Positions 10,943 through 23,048 of a stretch of 64,000 nucleotides of DNA are shown here, in pieces (position 1 is the stretch's first letter; the number at the start of each line of letters is the position of its first letter). The translations under genes were made by a program, and so were the position numbers. The notes under the pieces were generated by a model that saw only the letters and a program-made list of their open reading frames with translations, was not told the origin of the DNA and did not search any database. This DNA is from Acorus gramineus (Eukaryota > Streptophyta > Magnoliopsida > Acorales > Acoraceae): the NCBI GenBank assembly GCA_030737835.1, contig CM060847.1:16406656-16470655 (forward strand). The letters run 5' to 3'.

Positions 10943-11079
10943 AAATGAAAGAGGGAACCGTTGTATTAGTCCCAAATTCAGAAGATACCAGTGTCGAGCA
11001 TGGTACCGAGGCCCTTCCAGATGTTGCCTCCCCACGTTCTCTATCGCGAGCTTTTGGTGGTTCAGCATCTTCTGCCCAG
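10943..11079 (-). CDS. Possible C-terminal exon of an unidentified gene
   Basis: On the minus strand an acceptor-like TTTGCAACTGGGCAG precedes an open stretch that reads EDAEPPKARDRERGEATSG and then RASVPCSTLVSSEFGTNTT, ending VPSFI and a stop (TAG, 10943-10945). The region is richer in GC than its flanks and polar, like the disordered tail of a plant protein. I do not recognise it. No other exon of the same gene could be placed with confidence, so it could be a relic. Confidence 0.35.
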
Positions 11080-11159
11080 TTGCAAACCCACATAACAAAT
11101 CAAAACACAAATCCGACACACATAAAGCTACAGATCAAACCCAAACAAAGTGTTAAATC

Positions 11160-13090
11160 TTAATTAAAAATCTTGAAAACAATTGATAAATCAATATTCA
11201 GAATTAAAAATAAAAATTAAATTTAAGCTCACTTCATCTGGTGTGGACTGTGGAGGGGAAACCTCTAACACACTAAATAGGTTGTTAGCTCATTGTCTAA
11301 ATAACCTATATTGTCAAAATCACCACACAATCACAAACAATTAGTCTACATTTAATATGGTTGAATATGGAATTCCTCTGACCGCAGATTAAACAACAAA
11401 TCAAGGCACAAATCAAACACAAAAATAATAAAGAATAACAGACGGACAAATGCGCGTGTTGTTTTATTATACTTTACAAAGAGATTTTCATTAGGTACCA
11501 ATTTTTATGAAAACTATAAACATCTAACAATCTAATCTAATATACAAGTGATAGATAATTAATATAGAGATTTGCATAAAAAGAAAATGTATAAATACAA
11601 CTTTAGAATCATTTATACAAAGTTGTACATCAAAATGATAGGTAGGTGGCCATTAATGTTGTTTCATGGCAAATACTCTCAGTTTTCATATAACAGCAAG
11701 AAAAGCAAGAAGAATCATCAAAGGCACAAATTGTAATTTTTTTATATATGACAAGGATATAATGAAAAAGTCAATTAAAGAATGGAAATTAAACACATTT
11801 TTTTAATAAAGCTGTGACATTACCCCCAAATAATAGGATAATATATATTACATCATAGGATATTATGTATATCTAATATTCTATTTCTAGATAAGTTGTG
11901 CTAACAATAAATAATAAATGTATTATACATAAAAAAAAAGATCCATGAGATCTTTTATACACCTCAAAAAATACTTGTGTATAGGTTTGATGTCCTAAAA
12001 CTATACAAACAAATACATCAATGCCTAAATCTTCATCCCAATGATATTCTAAACTGAGCTGTTGATTCTGTTTGGATTTTTTTTTTTCTGTATCATCTTA
12101 TTTAAGGATTGGGGTATAGAGAACTAAGAAAATAGTTAGATGATGTAGGCTCATATTAGAATACTGAATATCCCCCTCTGGTCATGTCTAAATTGATGTT
12201 GAACTGTTAAGTTGGATAATATAGACTTCAATGGGCATTTTATGGTCACGAGCATGGACCTTTAGTTCTTAAATTTTGACATCAGTAGTTTAGATATGTT
12301 AACAATCCTAATACTTTCCTTTTCAGTCATTTCCGGTAAATGATATTTCACTTCTGAAAGCACAAACATATCGGGTTACTATTATGATCCCCAAAACTTG
12401 CTTTGTCAAGAATCAATACTGATATAATAGCAATTAATCATTAATCATGAATGATTAATAAAAAAATATCAGAAGCTAATGTATGAATCCAATTATAGCA
12501 TGAAAGAAATTAACATAGCAAACCTAACAGAAACTGAAGCATAGAAAGGCATACAGGCTACAGCTGAATCAAAACTTCTAACTCCAAAACTCAGAAATCC
12601 AAGCAAACCCCGTGAGCTGGAATAATCATTGGGTGGATAGTTCACTAACACCCTGATCACATGGAATGGAATGCTAGCACACAATGGTGGAATGAGTTAT
12701 TGAACTTGGTGGAATGAGTTATTGAACTTCTAATGGAAGTACAGGATTCACACAGCTTGATAGTTAATTAACAGTCATGCTTAGTCTACCTTTCCCTAAA
12801 CAAAATAACAGTTAATGCCAATACATTTTTAGAGGAAAGTATAAATAAACATTATTAAAATAAATATACAAATATAAATGGAAGTTGAAGTCAGACTTAT
12901 TATAAATCTATTATGTATCTGATTGAGTGTTATCTGTTTCAATAATACTTCCACATAACCATGAATATGATATCAAAAAAATTCACATAGAAAGAACCCT
13001 GACCTCACTTATGAAACCAATCCTTTTTTTTTTCTTTTTTTTTACTAATGAGTGGAGGCATGATTAAAAAAAACACAGTCAAATCTCAAT
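11160..13090. other. AT-rich DNA, no supported gene
   Basis: Long AT-rich stretch with poly(A) and poly(T) runs. GGTGGAATGAGTTATTGAACTT is repeated in tandem near 12686 and 12708. No convincing exon or transposon edge found on either strand. Confidence 0.4.
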
Positions 13091-13109
13091 AATAGAGCAG
13101 GTAAGAATA

Positions 13110-14710
13110 AAATAAATGATGGACTCAGTGGCCATAAAAGTCTCTTCTTTTTTATGATTCTATTTTATAGTTGAATTACCCACCCACACTGAATCCAGAA
13201 TCACCAAAAAAATTACCATAAATCTATACTGTGAATGCAATAGGTCATTTCAACAACATGTTTTAAAAACACATTAAGATACCAGTACTAGAGCACATAT
13301 TAATAGAACATATCATACATTGAGGGGCAATAAAGTCCCTTCTTTTTTGCTATTTCCATTCTCTAATTGAATTGGTCACATAGATACTGAAATCATAAAA
13401 ATAATACAAAATCATGCATAATATTTTTAAAAAATTAAGAAAAAAATATATCTATTCAGATTGTTCAGTGTTAATTATTAGATTCTTGTCAAATTAATCA
13501 ACTCAACTAATTAATCAGAACTATACAAGTTATTCAGTGTTAATAAATTGAGAGGCTATAGAAGTTCCTTCTCTCCTTCTTCTTGTTTATTTTTTGCTAT
13601 TTATATTTTCTAATTGAACTGGTCACAAAAAACATAAAAATGTGATATGAATCAATTAAATACAGTAACGCACTGAAAGAAATTAATCAAATCTAATCAT
13701 ATGGATTCATGTTGAATTTTTAACCGTTAAATATTGTCAAAATTAATTAGATGAACTATAAAAGTCCCTCCTTTTAGTTATTTCTACTATATAATTCATG
13801 CAACAACTGTCCTTCAATAGTACAATGTCATTATATGTCAAGAGATACATGGAATAGAAGAGAAAATAATAGAAATCACATTGAGATTATAAAAATCGCA
13901 CACCTAATCCTTAAGTAGGAAAGCATGAGCATTATTAGAAAAATAAACATATAATGTAGAATGATCGTTGTCACTTTAGAACATGTACATTATTGAAAAA
14001 ATAAACACACAAATGTTAAGAAGAAATGAATTGATGCTTACTACAACTTTGGTATGTTATCTTGTTGGGTGTTTATCCATTTAAGCAATGATATTTGCCC
14101 CTCTTTAAAACTATTCAACAAAAAAGATCAGCTATTTTTGAATCTAGAAATTAACTCATACCATAGTTGTATTCCATCAAAAAAAAAAAAAAAAAACTCA
14201 TATCATAGTAGTATTAAAATCAATTGTGTCAAATTATATTGAACTTCTAAATTAAATAGGACAACCTCCCACTACGGATTAATATATCATAATGTTAAAC
14301 ACCTCTTGATAATTGTTTAATTGTTAGTATCATTTATGTAGGAAAGTATAAATATTCATACGAAAATAACAATTGACTTTACACTTATTGCAACTATAAT
14401 ATGCTACCCAATTGGGTGTTCATGTATTTGAGTAATGATATATACTTCTCTTCATAAATTATTTGTACACAACCATGAACATAGCATAAAAAAACATTCA
14501 CATAAAAACACAGATCCTAACCTGTAAAATCAATCAGATTTTCTATACTAATAAGCACAATATAGTCAGTTGAACATCATGATTCAAAAAAAAAAAACAT
14601 AATCACAGTTCCAATGATAGAGAAGATAAACAAATAATAGTTAAAATGTTATAGAAATCATTTTATTTGCTATTTCTACTCTATAATTGAATTGGAACAA
14701 GGAACCCAAC
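13110..14710. repeat. Degenerate dispersed repeat, at least five copies
   Basis: A motif of the form TATAAAAGTCCCTTCTTTT followed by TGCTATTTCTACT and TATAATTGAATTGG recurs near 13130, 13325, 13550, 13750 and 14645 with irregular spacing of 200-900 bases. The copies are diverged. It resembles old, locally multiplied non-coding sequence, and no transposon ends are visible. Confidence 0.45.
14154..14215 (+). mobile_element. Tail-only retroposon insertion
   Basis: The 20-base sequence ACTCATACCATAGTTGTATT (14154-14173) is followed by CCATC and about 18 A, then by ACTCATATCATAGTAGTATT (14196-14215), the same sequence with two changes. This is the layout of a target-site duplication around a poly(A) tail with almost no element body, as expected from extreme 5' truncation during LINE-driven insertion. 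Confidence 0.65.
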
Positions 14711-14866
14711 ATCACCAAAAACAAATGAACCAAATTAGCTAAAACAACCAATCATGCCTTGATAAAACATTAAAAAATTTCAAAATTCTACCAGATCTAG
14801 CTTACTAAGTGTTAAATATTGGACAATGACATATTTAAACAAATAGACTAAATAGGATCATAACAA

Positions 14867-16183
14867 ATCTATATCTATCTATACTACTTATAAAAGCACA
14901 GATCCTAAAAAAACATTCATTTGACAGTTTTAGCCTTATCAAATTTTGAAATATTTAAGCATCATGATAATTGAATTTAATTTATACTTATATAGTATAA
15001 ATCAAAAGTGAGCCATTTTTTTTAAAAAAATGTGGCATCTGCATAAAAATAGACAAACTCCTATAAAATATAAAAATATATAGAACTGAAATTTAAATCC
15101 ATATTTTATCTTGGACATGAAATATATGAATCATATAAACATATTCAAAACAATAAATACTTGCATATTAAATTGGACCACAATAAATTACACGATACAG
15201 AAACAGTCATAACTAAATTAAGATTTGAGTAATCTTTTCTCTGTGCATATCCCTCTTGTTATATTATTCATTCATATATTCATACACCATACAAGCTTAC
15301 CTTCAATGTACTTAGCGGTGATCAAATTAAATAATATTTTACCTAGTAAGCAAAAACACAAAAGAAATCCAAAACAAATCCTACAAAAACTAAAACAATC
15401 CAACAATCAGAACAAAACAAAAGAGATGAAGAGTGACAAAACCAAAAAAAAATTACCTTCAAATAAAAATACTCACACAAGTCTCTTAGAGAAACAACTG
15501 CAATGCTGTTATATAGAGCTATTCAACAAAAAAAAAAGAGTCAATATGAATGTCTCTCACATTCAAAAAGGTTCATCAAAATAGGCACATCTCACTCATG
15601 CACCTACAAACATGCTAAACAACTATCACAAAAAAGGAATAATGAATCTCAATAACAAAAGCCCATCTTTTAATTCCTTACCTGGATCATCAAAATCCAA
15701 TCGAGCGCTACCTCCATATCACACACGATGCCGACGCCGATGCCGCACTACCTCTATATCACACACGATGTCGATGCCGACGCCGAACGCCACGACGAGG
15801 ACAGACGCCGCCACCCCCGGCGTGTACCTCTTTCCGTCCAGCATCCACTCCCTCTCTGTTTGGATATTTGTTGGAGGGGGGTTCTGTTTGGAGATGAAAA
15901 GAGGGAAAATAAAAAATGAAGAATGGTGAATGATTTGGGAAGATGAGGAGACATCTATTGTTTTTTTTTTTTAATAATTAATAATGAGACTCTTAAAGTA
16001 ATTTATCATTTGAATGGGAAGATCAAGGAAACGTGGGATAAATCGGTGAATTAATTTTATTTGGGGGTAGAGTTGAAATTTCAGAATTTAAAAAGGTTAA
16101 ATCTGTCAAACGAATGTTTTTTTTTACTATTGGTGCTTTTATAAGTAGTATAGATTTATAAGTAGTATAGATATAGATATAGA
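14867..16183. mobile_element. TIR-flanked element carrying a gene-like fragment (Pack-MULE-like)
   Basis: About 85 bases at 14867-14952 (including TATACTACTTATAAAAGCAC and ATTTGACAG) reappear inverted at about 16076-16183, with roughly four of five positions matching by eye. The right end also has a short duplication of AAGTAGTATAGATTTAT. Between the ends the DNA is AT-rich except for a GC-rich island at 15680-15880 that looks captured from a gene. Long inverted repeats and a captured fragment suggest a Mutator-type carrier; a Helitron-like origin of the TATACTACTTATAAAAG edge is the alternative. No clear target duplication found. Confidence 0.5.
15673..15838 (-). pseudogene. Captured GC-rich exon fragment, transporter-like
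   Basis: On the minus strand the GC-rich island reads MLDGKRYTPGVAASVLVVAF, then GVGIDIVCDIEV. This resembles one membrane segment of plant nucleotide-sugar or triose-phosphate translocator proteins, which have a GVGI-x-TVTD-like motif; the match is from memory and weak. A block of about 50 bases containing GTGTGTGATAT and GGCATCGGCGTCGGCATCG is duplicated in tandem, and the frame closes after it. The island ends ATCCAG followed by GTAAGG, a good splice donor. It lies inside the TIR-flanked element, so I read it as a captured fragment. Confidence 0.35.
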
Positions 16184-16346
16184 TATTTTGAATATATTTA
16201 TTTTTATATATGTTAAGGGAGATGAAGAGTCTTAGTAAAAATGTCTTTTTTTTTCAATCCATCTGGATTGAGATAGTGGAAATACAATTTTTTGAGTGGG
16301 ATTTTCAATTTCAATGCAGGTACCCAATACTCCTATCAAAACAGAC

Positions 16347-16588
16347 CTTAAAAAAGTTCGTTTGAATATGAGTTTAAGTAGATTTTGCGTTTGAAAAGCT
16401 AAAAAAATTTTGAAACTCAGATCCAAACACATTTTTAACGTTTAGCTTTTCAAACCATAATATTCTTTTTTATGCCAAAAAAATCTTGCGGTTGAAAATA
16501 TAATAAAACGTAGTTTTTAAAAGCTGAGTTTAAAACATAAGATTTTAAGAATTTCAAACTTTTAACCTCACATTCAAACGCAACCTTA
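16347..16588. repeat. Short MITE-like inverted repeat
   Basis: AGTTCGTTTGAATATGAG on the left faces GGTTGCGTTTGAATGTGAG inverted on the right. Inside, a block including ACGTTTAGCTTTTCAAACCAT is repeated at 16437 and 16638, so part of the element or its flank has been duplicated. TTA on both sides could be a 3-base target duplication of the PIF/Harbinger type, but this is uncertain. Confidence 0.35.
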
Positions 16589-16704
16589 GATAGATTAAAA
16601 AACTAAAAATTTTAAAACTCAAATTAAACACATTCTTGACGTTTAGCTTTTCAAACCATCATTTTTCCTACTTAGACCAAAAAAAAAAAAAAAATCTTGC
16701 ACCT

Positions 16705-18062
16705 CTTTGCATTCAAGTATAGGTGGACCGGCAACCCATGGGAGCTTCCAAGAAACAATCAAGGTTCTACTACGCAGAAAGCTTCAGATGCAGTGTATTA
16801 ATAAAAGACCATGGTTGTCCCCAATCCCATTCTCCAGGATACCAACCTTCTCAATATGGATTTTGTCCGTTTAGACTATCGATATATTATCATCAGTTTA
16901 GACTTATTTTCCTGGATTTTTGGGTTTGGGCCATATTGCGTACACCCCCACCGCGTGCAAGCACTACTAGAGGTCTGCGATGGAGTTCGGAGGAATCCAC
17001 TATTGACATTCCCCATATTCGGGACATCTATGAAGTTAATTCACCCAGATCGGGAGCTCAGTTTGAGCGTAGATGAAGTTGTTTGTGGAGGCTACCCATT
17101 CTTTAAAAACTAAAGCTTTTCTTATGGAAGGTCTTGTGGGCAAGACTACCAACTCACGTCTATCTGGACTCCATTGGAATGAGAATGGATACTCGTTGTC
17201 CATTGTGTGAAGCTTGTCCGGAATCAATGTCACACTTTTTTGCAGAATGTATGTTCGCTGCGGAATGTTGGCGATTTTATAAACCTGAATAAAAGTGATA
17301 AAAAGAGGGGGTGGGGAAGTAAACAATCGAGTGACCTGCAGGTGGTGGCTGCTAAAGCCTTTAAGCATAACTGATGAATGTTTGAGGTTGATTGCATATG
17401 CACAACCTTAATTATCCACATGCATCCATTGCAGATTAATAGCCTTCCATCTGAAGCTGTGATTAAAGTCCAGCAAGGAAGCTGGAATGCAGGGTAAGAC
17501 ATAATTGTATATATAGTCTCGAATGGTAGTGTGGACCCTAGTACGCGGGCTGCGGCACCGGTTTTATTGTCCTCCAAAACAAGCCTTTTGAGGTGGTAGG
17601 AGCTGGTTTTTTAAGCTGGTTATGGGAGTACCCCCTTCATGCTGAGGCGGAGGCAATTAGGCAGGGGATACAATTAGCGAGGAACCGTAGCTCAGGCCCG
17701 ATTTAGGTATGTACGGATGCTGAAACTCTTGTACGCCTGGTAGAGCTAGCGGGTCCTGGCCCACCTCAACTTCAGGAATTTATTGGCGATATTCAGGACT
17801 GCTTAAGATTGGGGTGTCAGATCAAGGTGTGTAAAGTCCATGGGCAGCATGTTTTGGCTGTTTGAGGCCCTTGCAAAGTATGCAAGAAGGCAACAAATCT
17901 CTAAAATTACAATGTAGTTGGAGGATACCCAAATTAGATTTTTGGTTCAGGAACATGTACATAGTTTGAAAGAATTGTATACTTTTTGCTGATGGGGTTC
18001 CAAGCCCGACTACTTTTGTAAACAAATACCTGAATAAGGTTAATTCAAAAAAAAAAAAAAAA
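16705..18062 (+). mobile_element. L1-type LINE relic: zinc-finger end of RT, RNase H-like region, poly(A)
   Basis: At about 17113-17292 the plus strand reads FLWKVLWARLPTHVYLDSIG, then CPLC, ACPESMSHFF and AECMFAAECW. This is the zinc-binding domain that follows reverse transcriptase in plant LINEs. At 17707-17857 an RNase H-like stretch reads VCTDAETLVRLVELAG and ends near KVHGQHVLAV; an in-frame TGA then interrupts what would be EALAKYARR. A poly(A) run near 18045-18062 closes the element. The 5' part, including endonuclease and most of the polymerase, is missing or unrecognisable. It carries several frame changes. Confidence 0.7.
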
Positions 18063-18600
18063 ATACACACACACACACTCAGGAGTCAAGTGGGCAACAA
18101 TGAAACGCTTGACTCAGATGTCCTGATTTCGAATATATTAAGATTTGTTCCTCTCCACGTCACAACTCTAATTTTGTGAGATTGAATGCACGTCCCAATG
18201 GAACCCCATTTGGAATCTTTGACGTTCCTAAAAAATTTTCTCTACTCACAAAATCATAACTGGATTTTTAAAAATGGTAAATTATCTTTTTGGATCTGAG
18301 TTACCCACTGGTCCTTGCTGACGTTTCCATCCATTGTGTGTTATTGTGTTCATTTGCTGCTCAAGAATCACTGGTTTAGTTGAATCTTGATAATTATTTT
18401 TTAAAAATCTTTAGCAACACTACAAGAAAAGTCACTTTTATGGCCAAAATTTATTGTAATATGATCATGTGAACAAGGCATATAATGATTGAAGAGTAAA
18501 TGCAACATGAATATCCTATGTGAGAGATTATGTGGATTGTCTTGTCTTCTTTCGTTTGAATATCTGATTCTTGCATTGTGTTAATGCAACGACACCTTAA
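18063..18600. other. Intergenic DNA, CA repeat at left edge
   Basis: A short (CA)n run follows the LINE tail at 18063-18078. Beyond that is AT-rich sequence with no gene or element I can support. Confidence 0.4.
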
Positions 18601-18609
18601 TATTAGATC

Positions 18610-18890
18610 TCAACACCTGTGATCAAGAAGAAAAAAATTCCACACAAGAGAAAACACGTATTTATGTGGTTTGATAAAATTTTGCTACATCTATGGAGGA
18701 GTAGGAGAACGAATCACTATATTATGTAATTTGATTACAAAATCTTTCAACCTCTATCTCCTCAGTACCCTTCTTTCAGTCTAGGAAAAACTTATACATG
18801 GCTACCTCTCGCATAGAAATATAAAATCTCTCTTAACCTAAGAAGAAAGAAATTTAATAAATAGGATATAAATGAGAAAAATTATGAAAA
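18610..18890 (-). mobile_element. Probable Copia-type LTR fragment (fossil)
   Basis: AAAACACGTATTTATGTGGT followed by TGCTACATCTATGGAGG is, in reverse, like the transcript-start portion of many plant Copia LTRs (a stretch that describes a spliced-looking ACCACGTAAAT motif). No second LTR or internal region is visible. The family is inferred from general resemblance only. Confidence 0.3.
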
Positions 18891-19197
18891 ACCCTATCCA
18901 AAAATTCAAGTGGAGGGTGATACTCCCAAACCCCATAGAGAATCGGTGCATGAGATGTTCCCTCAAGTCAAGTTAGGCCTATCTGCTCGACCCTAGACCT
19001 TCGCCAAAAAGACCCTCATGTTAGAATGTAAGACATCTTACAATGCACAAATTTTGCCTATGTCGTACTTTCTTGCCTTGATCAAGATTAGACATCAAGA
19101 ACGGGTCGGCCCAGCTTGTGTAAAAAGGACCCACGCCTGTGGGTCTGCCTGACCAATAGGCCTGAACCGGGAAAAAAAAGCCTATACCCTACCCAAG

Positions 19198-19520
19198 AGC
19201 TCCACTTCAGACCTTGGGAGAGCCTGCAGCCCCTCACAGATGGGAGGGATCAGTGGTGAGCTGGGGAAGCATATTTATTGGTGGGGCCAAAGGAGGTTGT
19301 ATTAAGTGTGGTACTCTTTGTATCGAAACATTATTTTGGTCATGCACCAATAAAAAAAAAAAAAAAAATGCTCTGGCGGTTGCGGAGGAACTTGGGGTAC
19401 GACTTTTCTAACGAGGCTTTCGTCCAAACTGGATTTTCTCTCTCAGATTTTGTATTTTCGTTTTATTAATGAAATCGTGATAGCAAGTGTCTACCTTATC
19501 TCACAAAAAAAAAAAAAAAA
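19198..19520 (+). mobile_element. 3' ends of two poly(A) retroposons
   Basis: Two pieces lie one after the other, each ending in a poly(A) run (about 19352-19367 and 19506-19523). The second ends TTATTAATGAAATCGTGATAG and TCTACC before its tail, close to the 3' end of the LINE at 50161-50966 (AATGAAATCAGGTAGCAAAC). No protein domain is left. Confidence 0.45.
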
Positions 19521-19852
19521 AATCTCCCAACTGGTTCCATGTGTTTTTATTATTTAAATCTGTAATATCTCGAGGAATAAAGATTAGAATGAATGCTATT
19601 TAACTATAATAATGTATTATAAAAGTTGATACCCCAATATTTAAAATTATTTTAGAAAACTCACTGCAAAAATGTGAATTTGGAAGCATAGCTAGAATCA
19701 GTTACTCTAAAAATTCAAAAACATATTTGTCGGAATTCTCATTTCAAATTCTCAAATCCTTCTCATAGATTCTTGAAACCGTGAAATTCTGGATTTGAAA
19801 CTACTCACTAGCCAATAAAAGAAGAAAAGATAGTAGGAAGAGCCTTGTTACA

Positions 19853-20066
19853 GCAGTCCGCACTGACAACCCATATGCGTCTCTATGGTAATTTAACAAA
19901 ATATATACGATGTATACATCTTGTAAAATATTTTTTACATTTTAATTTGAAATTAAATTATTTACATTTTTCATTAAAACATATGCATCATTAGATGATG
20001 TTTATTATTTACAAAAAAATGAAAATATTTGAGGACTGCTGTGGGATTATCGCTGGATTGTCCTTG
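19853..20066. repeat. MITE family G copy 1
   Basis: The ends GCAGTCCGCACTGAC and GGACTGCTGTGGG are partial inverted repeats. The core includes TACATTTTAATTTG and AAAACATATGCATCATTAGA. The core is shared with copies at about 26760-26970 and 63085-63348, and with the hAT MITE inside the tandem array (57303-57916 and its copies). Confidence 0.45.
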
Positions 20067-20221
20067 ACATTATTCTAGTATTATAGTAGGAATAAGCTCC
20101 ACATATATATATTCTATATTATTAATTAGAATTTCTAATATTCTTGACTTTCAAATATGAAACAATAACAATATACAACAATTAATCTGGTTCATTTTAT
20201 ATAGGCCCATCCAAAAAGAGG

Positions 20222-20482
20222 CCCCATAAGCCGTAGCTCACTTGTTAAAGGGCCACCCTTCCCAAGGGAGGTGCAAAATCGATTCTTGCTTCTAGGCTCT
20301 AGCAAGAAAATATGTGACACACAAAGCCCAGCTGGGCTTGTTCATGGGCCTTGGCCCAGTTTAGTTTGATTGTGTATCACGTACTTGTAGCTCTCTAGCG
20401 CTATTAAGTTTGTAATGGCCTTATGGAGCTGTCAGTTGTAATCGCCTTACAAGACCTTTCTACTAACATAAAAAAAAAAAAA
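20222..20482 (+). mobile_element. tRNA-derived SINE, family S copy 1
   Basis: TAGCTCACTTG (20234-20244) fits a Pol III A box, and AAATCGATTCTTGC downstream is close to a B box. The body ends GTAATGGCCTTATGGAGC ... ATCGCCTTACAAGACCT and a poly(A) tail. The 3' half matches the SINE at 43763-43926 on the other strand. AAAAAGAG occurs on both sides and may be the target duplication. It is non-coding and depends on a LINE for movement. Confidence 0.65.
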
Positions 20483-20499
20483 ACTCGAAAAAGAGACAA

Positions 20500-21684
20500 A
20501 CAAACTCTCATTCTTTTTACTTTATTTTCATAGAAAAATTATAAACAATTCTATATATTCAAATAATATAAAATGTGCAAATCAAACAAAAAAAAATCAG
20601 CAACCCCATAAAAAAAAAAAAAAAAGTTTCTTCAGAAATCACTCTCTGATCTGCATCCAAGCTTGGATCCCTTGGAGAGGTAGAAGACCAGAAGAGGAGG
20701 CAACCGGAGGGGGACAGGGAGGACCAAGTAGAGCCCCAGGAGCGCGCGCGCGCGGAGAGAGAGAGAGAGACCAATTTGTTTCCATGAAATGAAGATTAAT
20801 ATGAGAATTGGAAAAAGTTTTTGTTCAAATTGATCCAAAAAAGGATGATTGTATGAAGAACCCAATTCGAATCAGTTGAAGGTCCTGAGTTTTCCTTCAA
20901 GTTCCTATGATCAGAAATTAATGATTCTGGAAATGCAAAACAAAGATTCCACTAATAAATCCGACATAGATTATTACCAAATGGACACATTAAAGACAAA
21001 TAGACCTGCATATTCAATGACTAGTACTTGGGAACTGGGGAGTACAAATAAAAATAAAAAAATGTTTCAACAAACCACATGTATATGATTTTTATAGTGA
21101 TACATTAGCTAAAAATAAGACTGGATACTGAGAAGGCAAAAATACGAGATGGATATAATGATCGTGCAAGTGGAGCAGACATCAAAATATGAAAAGGCAG
21201 GGTACCCAGCAAACTATTGAACAGATTGATTGCATCCTCACTCAAATGTGATGCTGTTTTGAGGAATGGAGAAGACATTGGAGGGGGTCTGGAAAAGTGT
21301 ATACTGTGTTATGTTTTGGAGGGAAGTTGGGGAGGAACCTTTTGCAATGTGGAGGGTGTAGAAGAGGAACCTTTTTTTAATTATAAGGTGGTTTGTGCAA
21401 AATCGATCTTGGCGAAGAAGAGGTTTCATTCGAATAATTCAGATTGAACTTGTTGATGTTAGTATAGAAGGGTTTTATTTTGGACTGCATAGAAAAGCGT
21501 CCTTTACGATCGACAGATCAGGATCGAGAGGGTGGAGTGGGGGTTCGGATCCCCTGTTTCCATAAAAAACAGGAAACATGTTTTTTGACCAATGGCTAGA
21601 CTTCATGTTCAAAAGATCACGTCAGCTGACAGTGTAGATTCAAATCCCTTCAAATCATCACGTCACTGTTAAAGGGGATCCAAA
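20500..21684. other. Intergenic DNA with simple repeats
   Basis: Poly(A) runs near 20610-20625 and a (GC)n(GA)n tract at about 20741-20770. There are short open stretches near 20849 and 21217, but none has start context, splice signals or domain content that supports a gene. Confidence 0.4.
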
Positions 21685-21862
21685 ACTTGTCAAAAAGGTT
21701 TGTAAAAATTACATTAAAGTTATTGTACATCAAAATAATTACAACCTAGTCACTTTAAATTGAATCAAATAAGCCCATGTCAAAAGGTTTGTAAAATTTT
21801 TATTAAAGTTATTATATATCAAAATAATCACAAACTAATCCCTCTACATTGAATCAAACGAG
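21683..21862. repeat. 90-base tandem duplication
   Basis: GTCAAAAAGGTTTGTAAAAA ... ATTGAATCAAATAAGCCCAT is followed directly by GTCAAAAGGTTTGTAAAATT ... ATTGAATCAAACGAGACGT. The two 90-base units differ at roughly one position in six. Confidence 0.65.
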
Positions 21863-22740
21863 ACGTGAGATGGTGTAAAAAAACTATTTTAACTTTTATA
21901 CAAGTTCATATAGGTATGTAATTTTTTTTTTAAAAAAATACAAGTGGACTACATTTAAGACTATAAAAAAGAATAAAAAATATTTAAAAAAAAATTGAAT
22001 AAAAATCTATATGAACTTTAAACAACATCCACACAATTGTCATTATAAATCAAATTAAACCATAAGAAGTCATCATCAAATTTAACTAATAACATTCAAC
22101 TTAGTCATTTCATAATAAACATAAGGATAATAACAAAAAAATTTAAGTGACAATCCTGACTTACACATATCCTATAAAGACTTACAAATACTTAAATGAA
22201 ATTAATGAGTATGCTCGAATAGTTTGACATTAAATTTGTTCAAAAAACCTGTTTTGCCGATTTGGAGGGACCGTATAAAAGGGAAGATTTTCCCAACGAT
22301 TAACGTTACGGAGAAGGGAACATATGAACGATAAACGTTAAAAACGTCATCATACCTAGGCGTCTCAAATATTTCACACTTTTGGCTTTTGAAATTTTGG
22401 GAATTTCATGTGGGATGGGATAGGCGTTGACTAACAACTCTGATCTTATTACAAACTTATAAACCTCCTGCCTTCTCTCTCTTCTTGTTCTGGCCGGTTA
22501 ACTCCTTGAAAATCAAATATATCTACCCACCACATCTAATGGGTTTTATGGATATTTTTTTTTTAGTGATTTAAGTGTGGAGTATCAACAAATTAATCTT
22601 TAGCATTGTAAGCTTACTTCACATCTACATCTACTTTGATTTGATTTTTTTTTTTTGTCTTCTCATTACATTTTTTTTATACCAGTATTGAACATTCTCG
22701 TAAATCGTAGTGTTGATTCCATTACATGGTTTCCATTTGT
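21863..22740. other. Intergenic DNA, no supported gene
   Basis: AT-rich sequence with poly(T) runs. A CAT-free GC-poor stretch near 22480-22500 reads CTTCTCTCTCTTCTTGTTCT and could be promoter-like, but no gene follows on the plus strand. Confidence 0.35.
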
Positions 22741-22789
22741 TTAATCATTCCATTTGGTACTCAAAAAGTATAAAAAGAACAAACCCATT

Positions 22790-22996
22790 TAACAACAAAT
22801 ATGACATAATAATAAGATAAAAGGGAGGAGGATCTTCCCGACACACTGTATATAGAACATTAGAACCTATATAACAAACTCATTCAACAACAGATATGAC
22901 ATAGATATATATATATAATAAGATATAAAAGGGAGGAGGATCTCCCCGACACACTATATATAGAATAGAACATTAGAAGTTTAGAACCTATATATC
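22790..22996. repeat. ~105-base tandem duplication in the 3' flank of copy 2
   Basis: AACAACAAATATGACATA ... AAGGGAGGAGGATCTTCCC ... ACACTGTATATAGAAC is repeated directly as AACAACAGATATGACATA ... AAGGGAGGAGGATCTCCCC ... ACACTATATATAGAAT. The same sequence occurs once 3' of copies 1 and 4, so it belongs to the duplicated gene unit and was doubled only here. Confidence 0.7.
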
Positions 22997-23048
22997 CAAG
23001 TGGGTCCCCCACCATAGCAAACGTTGCCAGACCAAGATTCGACCCACA

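Noticed and set aside
15225-15584. A 119-codon lysine- and asparagine-rich plus-strand frame
   Set aside because: AT-rich sequence gives such runs by chance. There is no domain and it lies within the TIR-flanked element.
20222-20300. Possible tRNA gene
   Set aside because: A- and B-box-like motifs are present, but there is no cloverleaf and a poly(A) tail follows, so it is a SINE.
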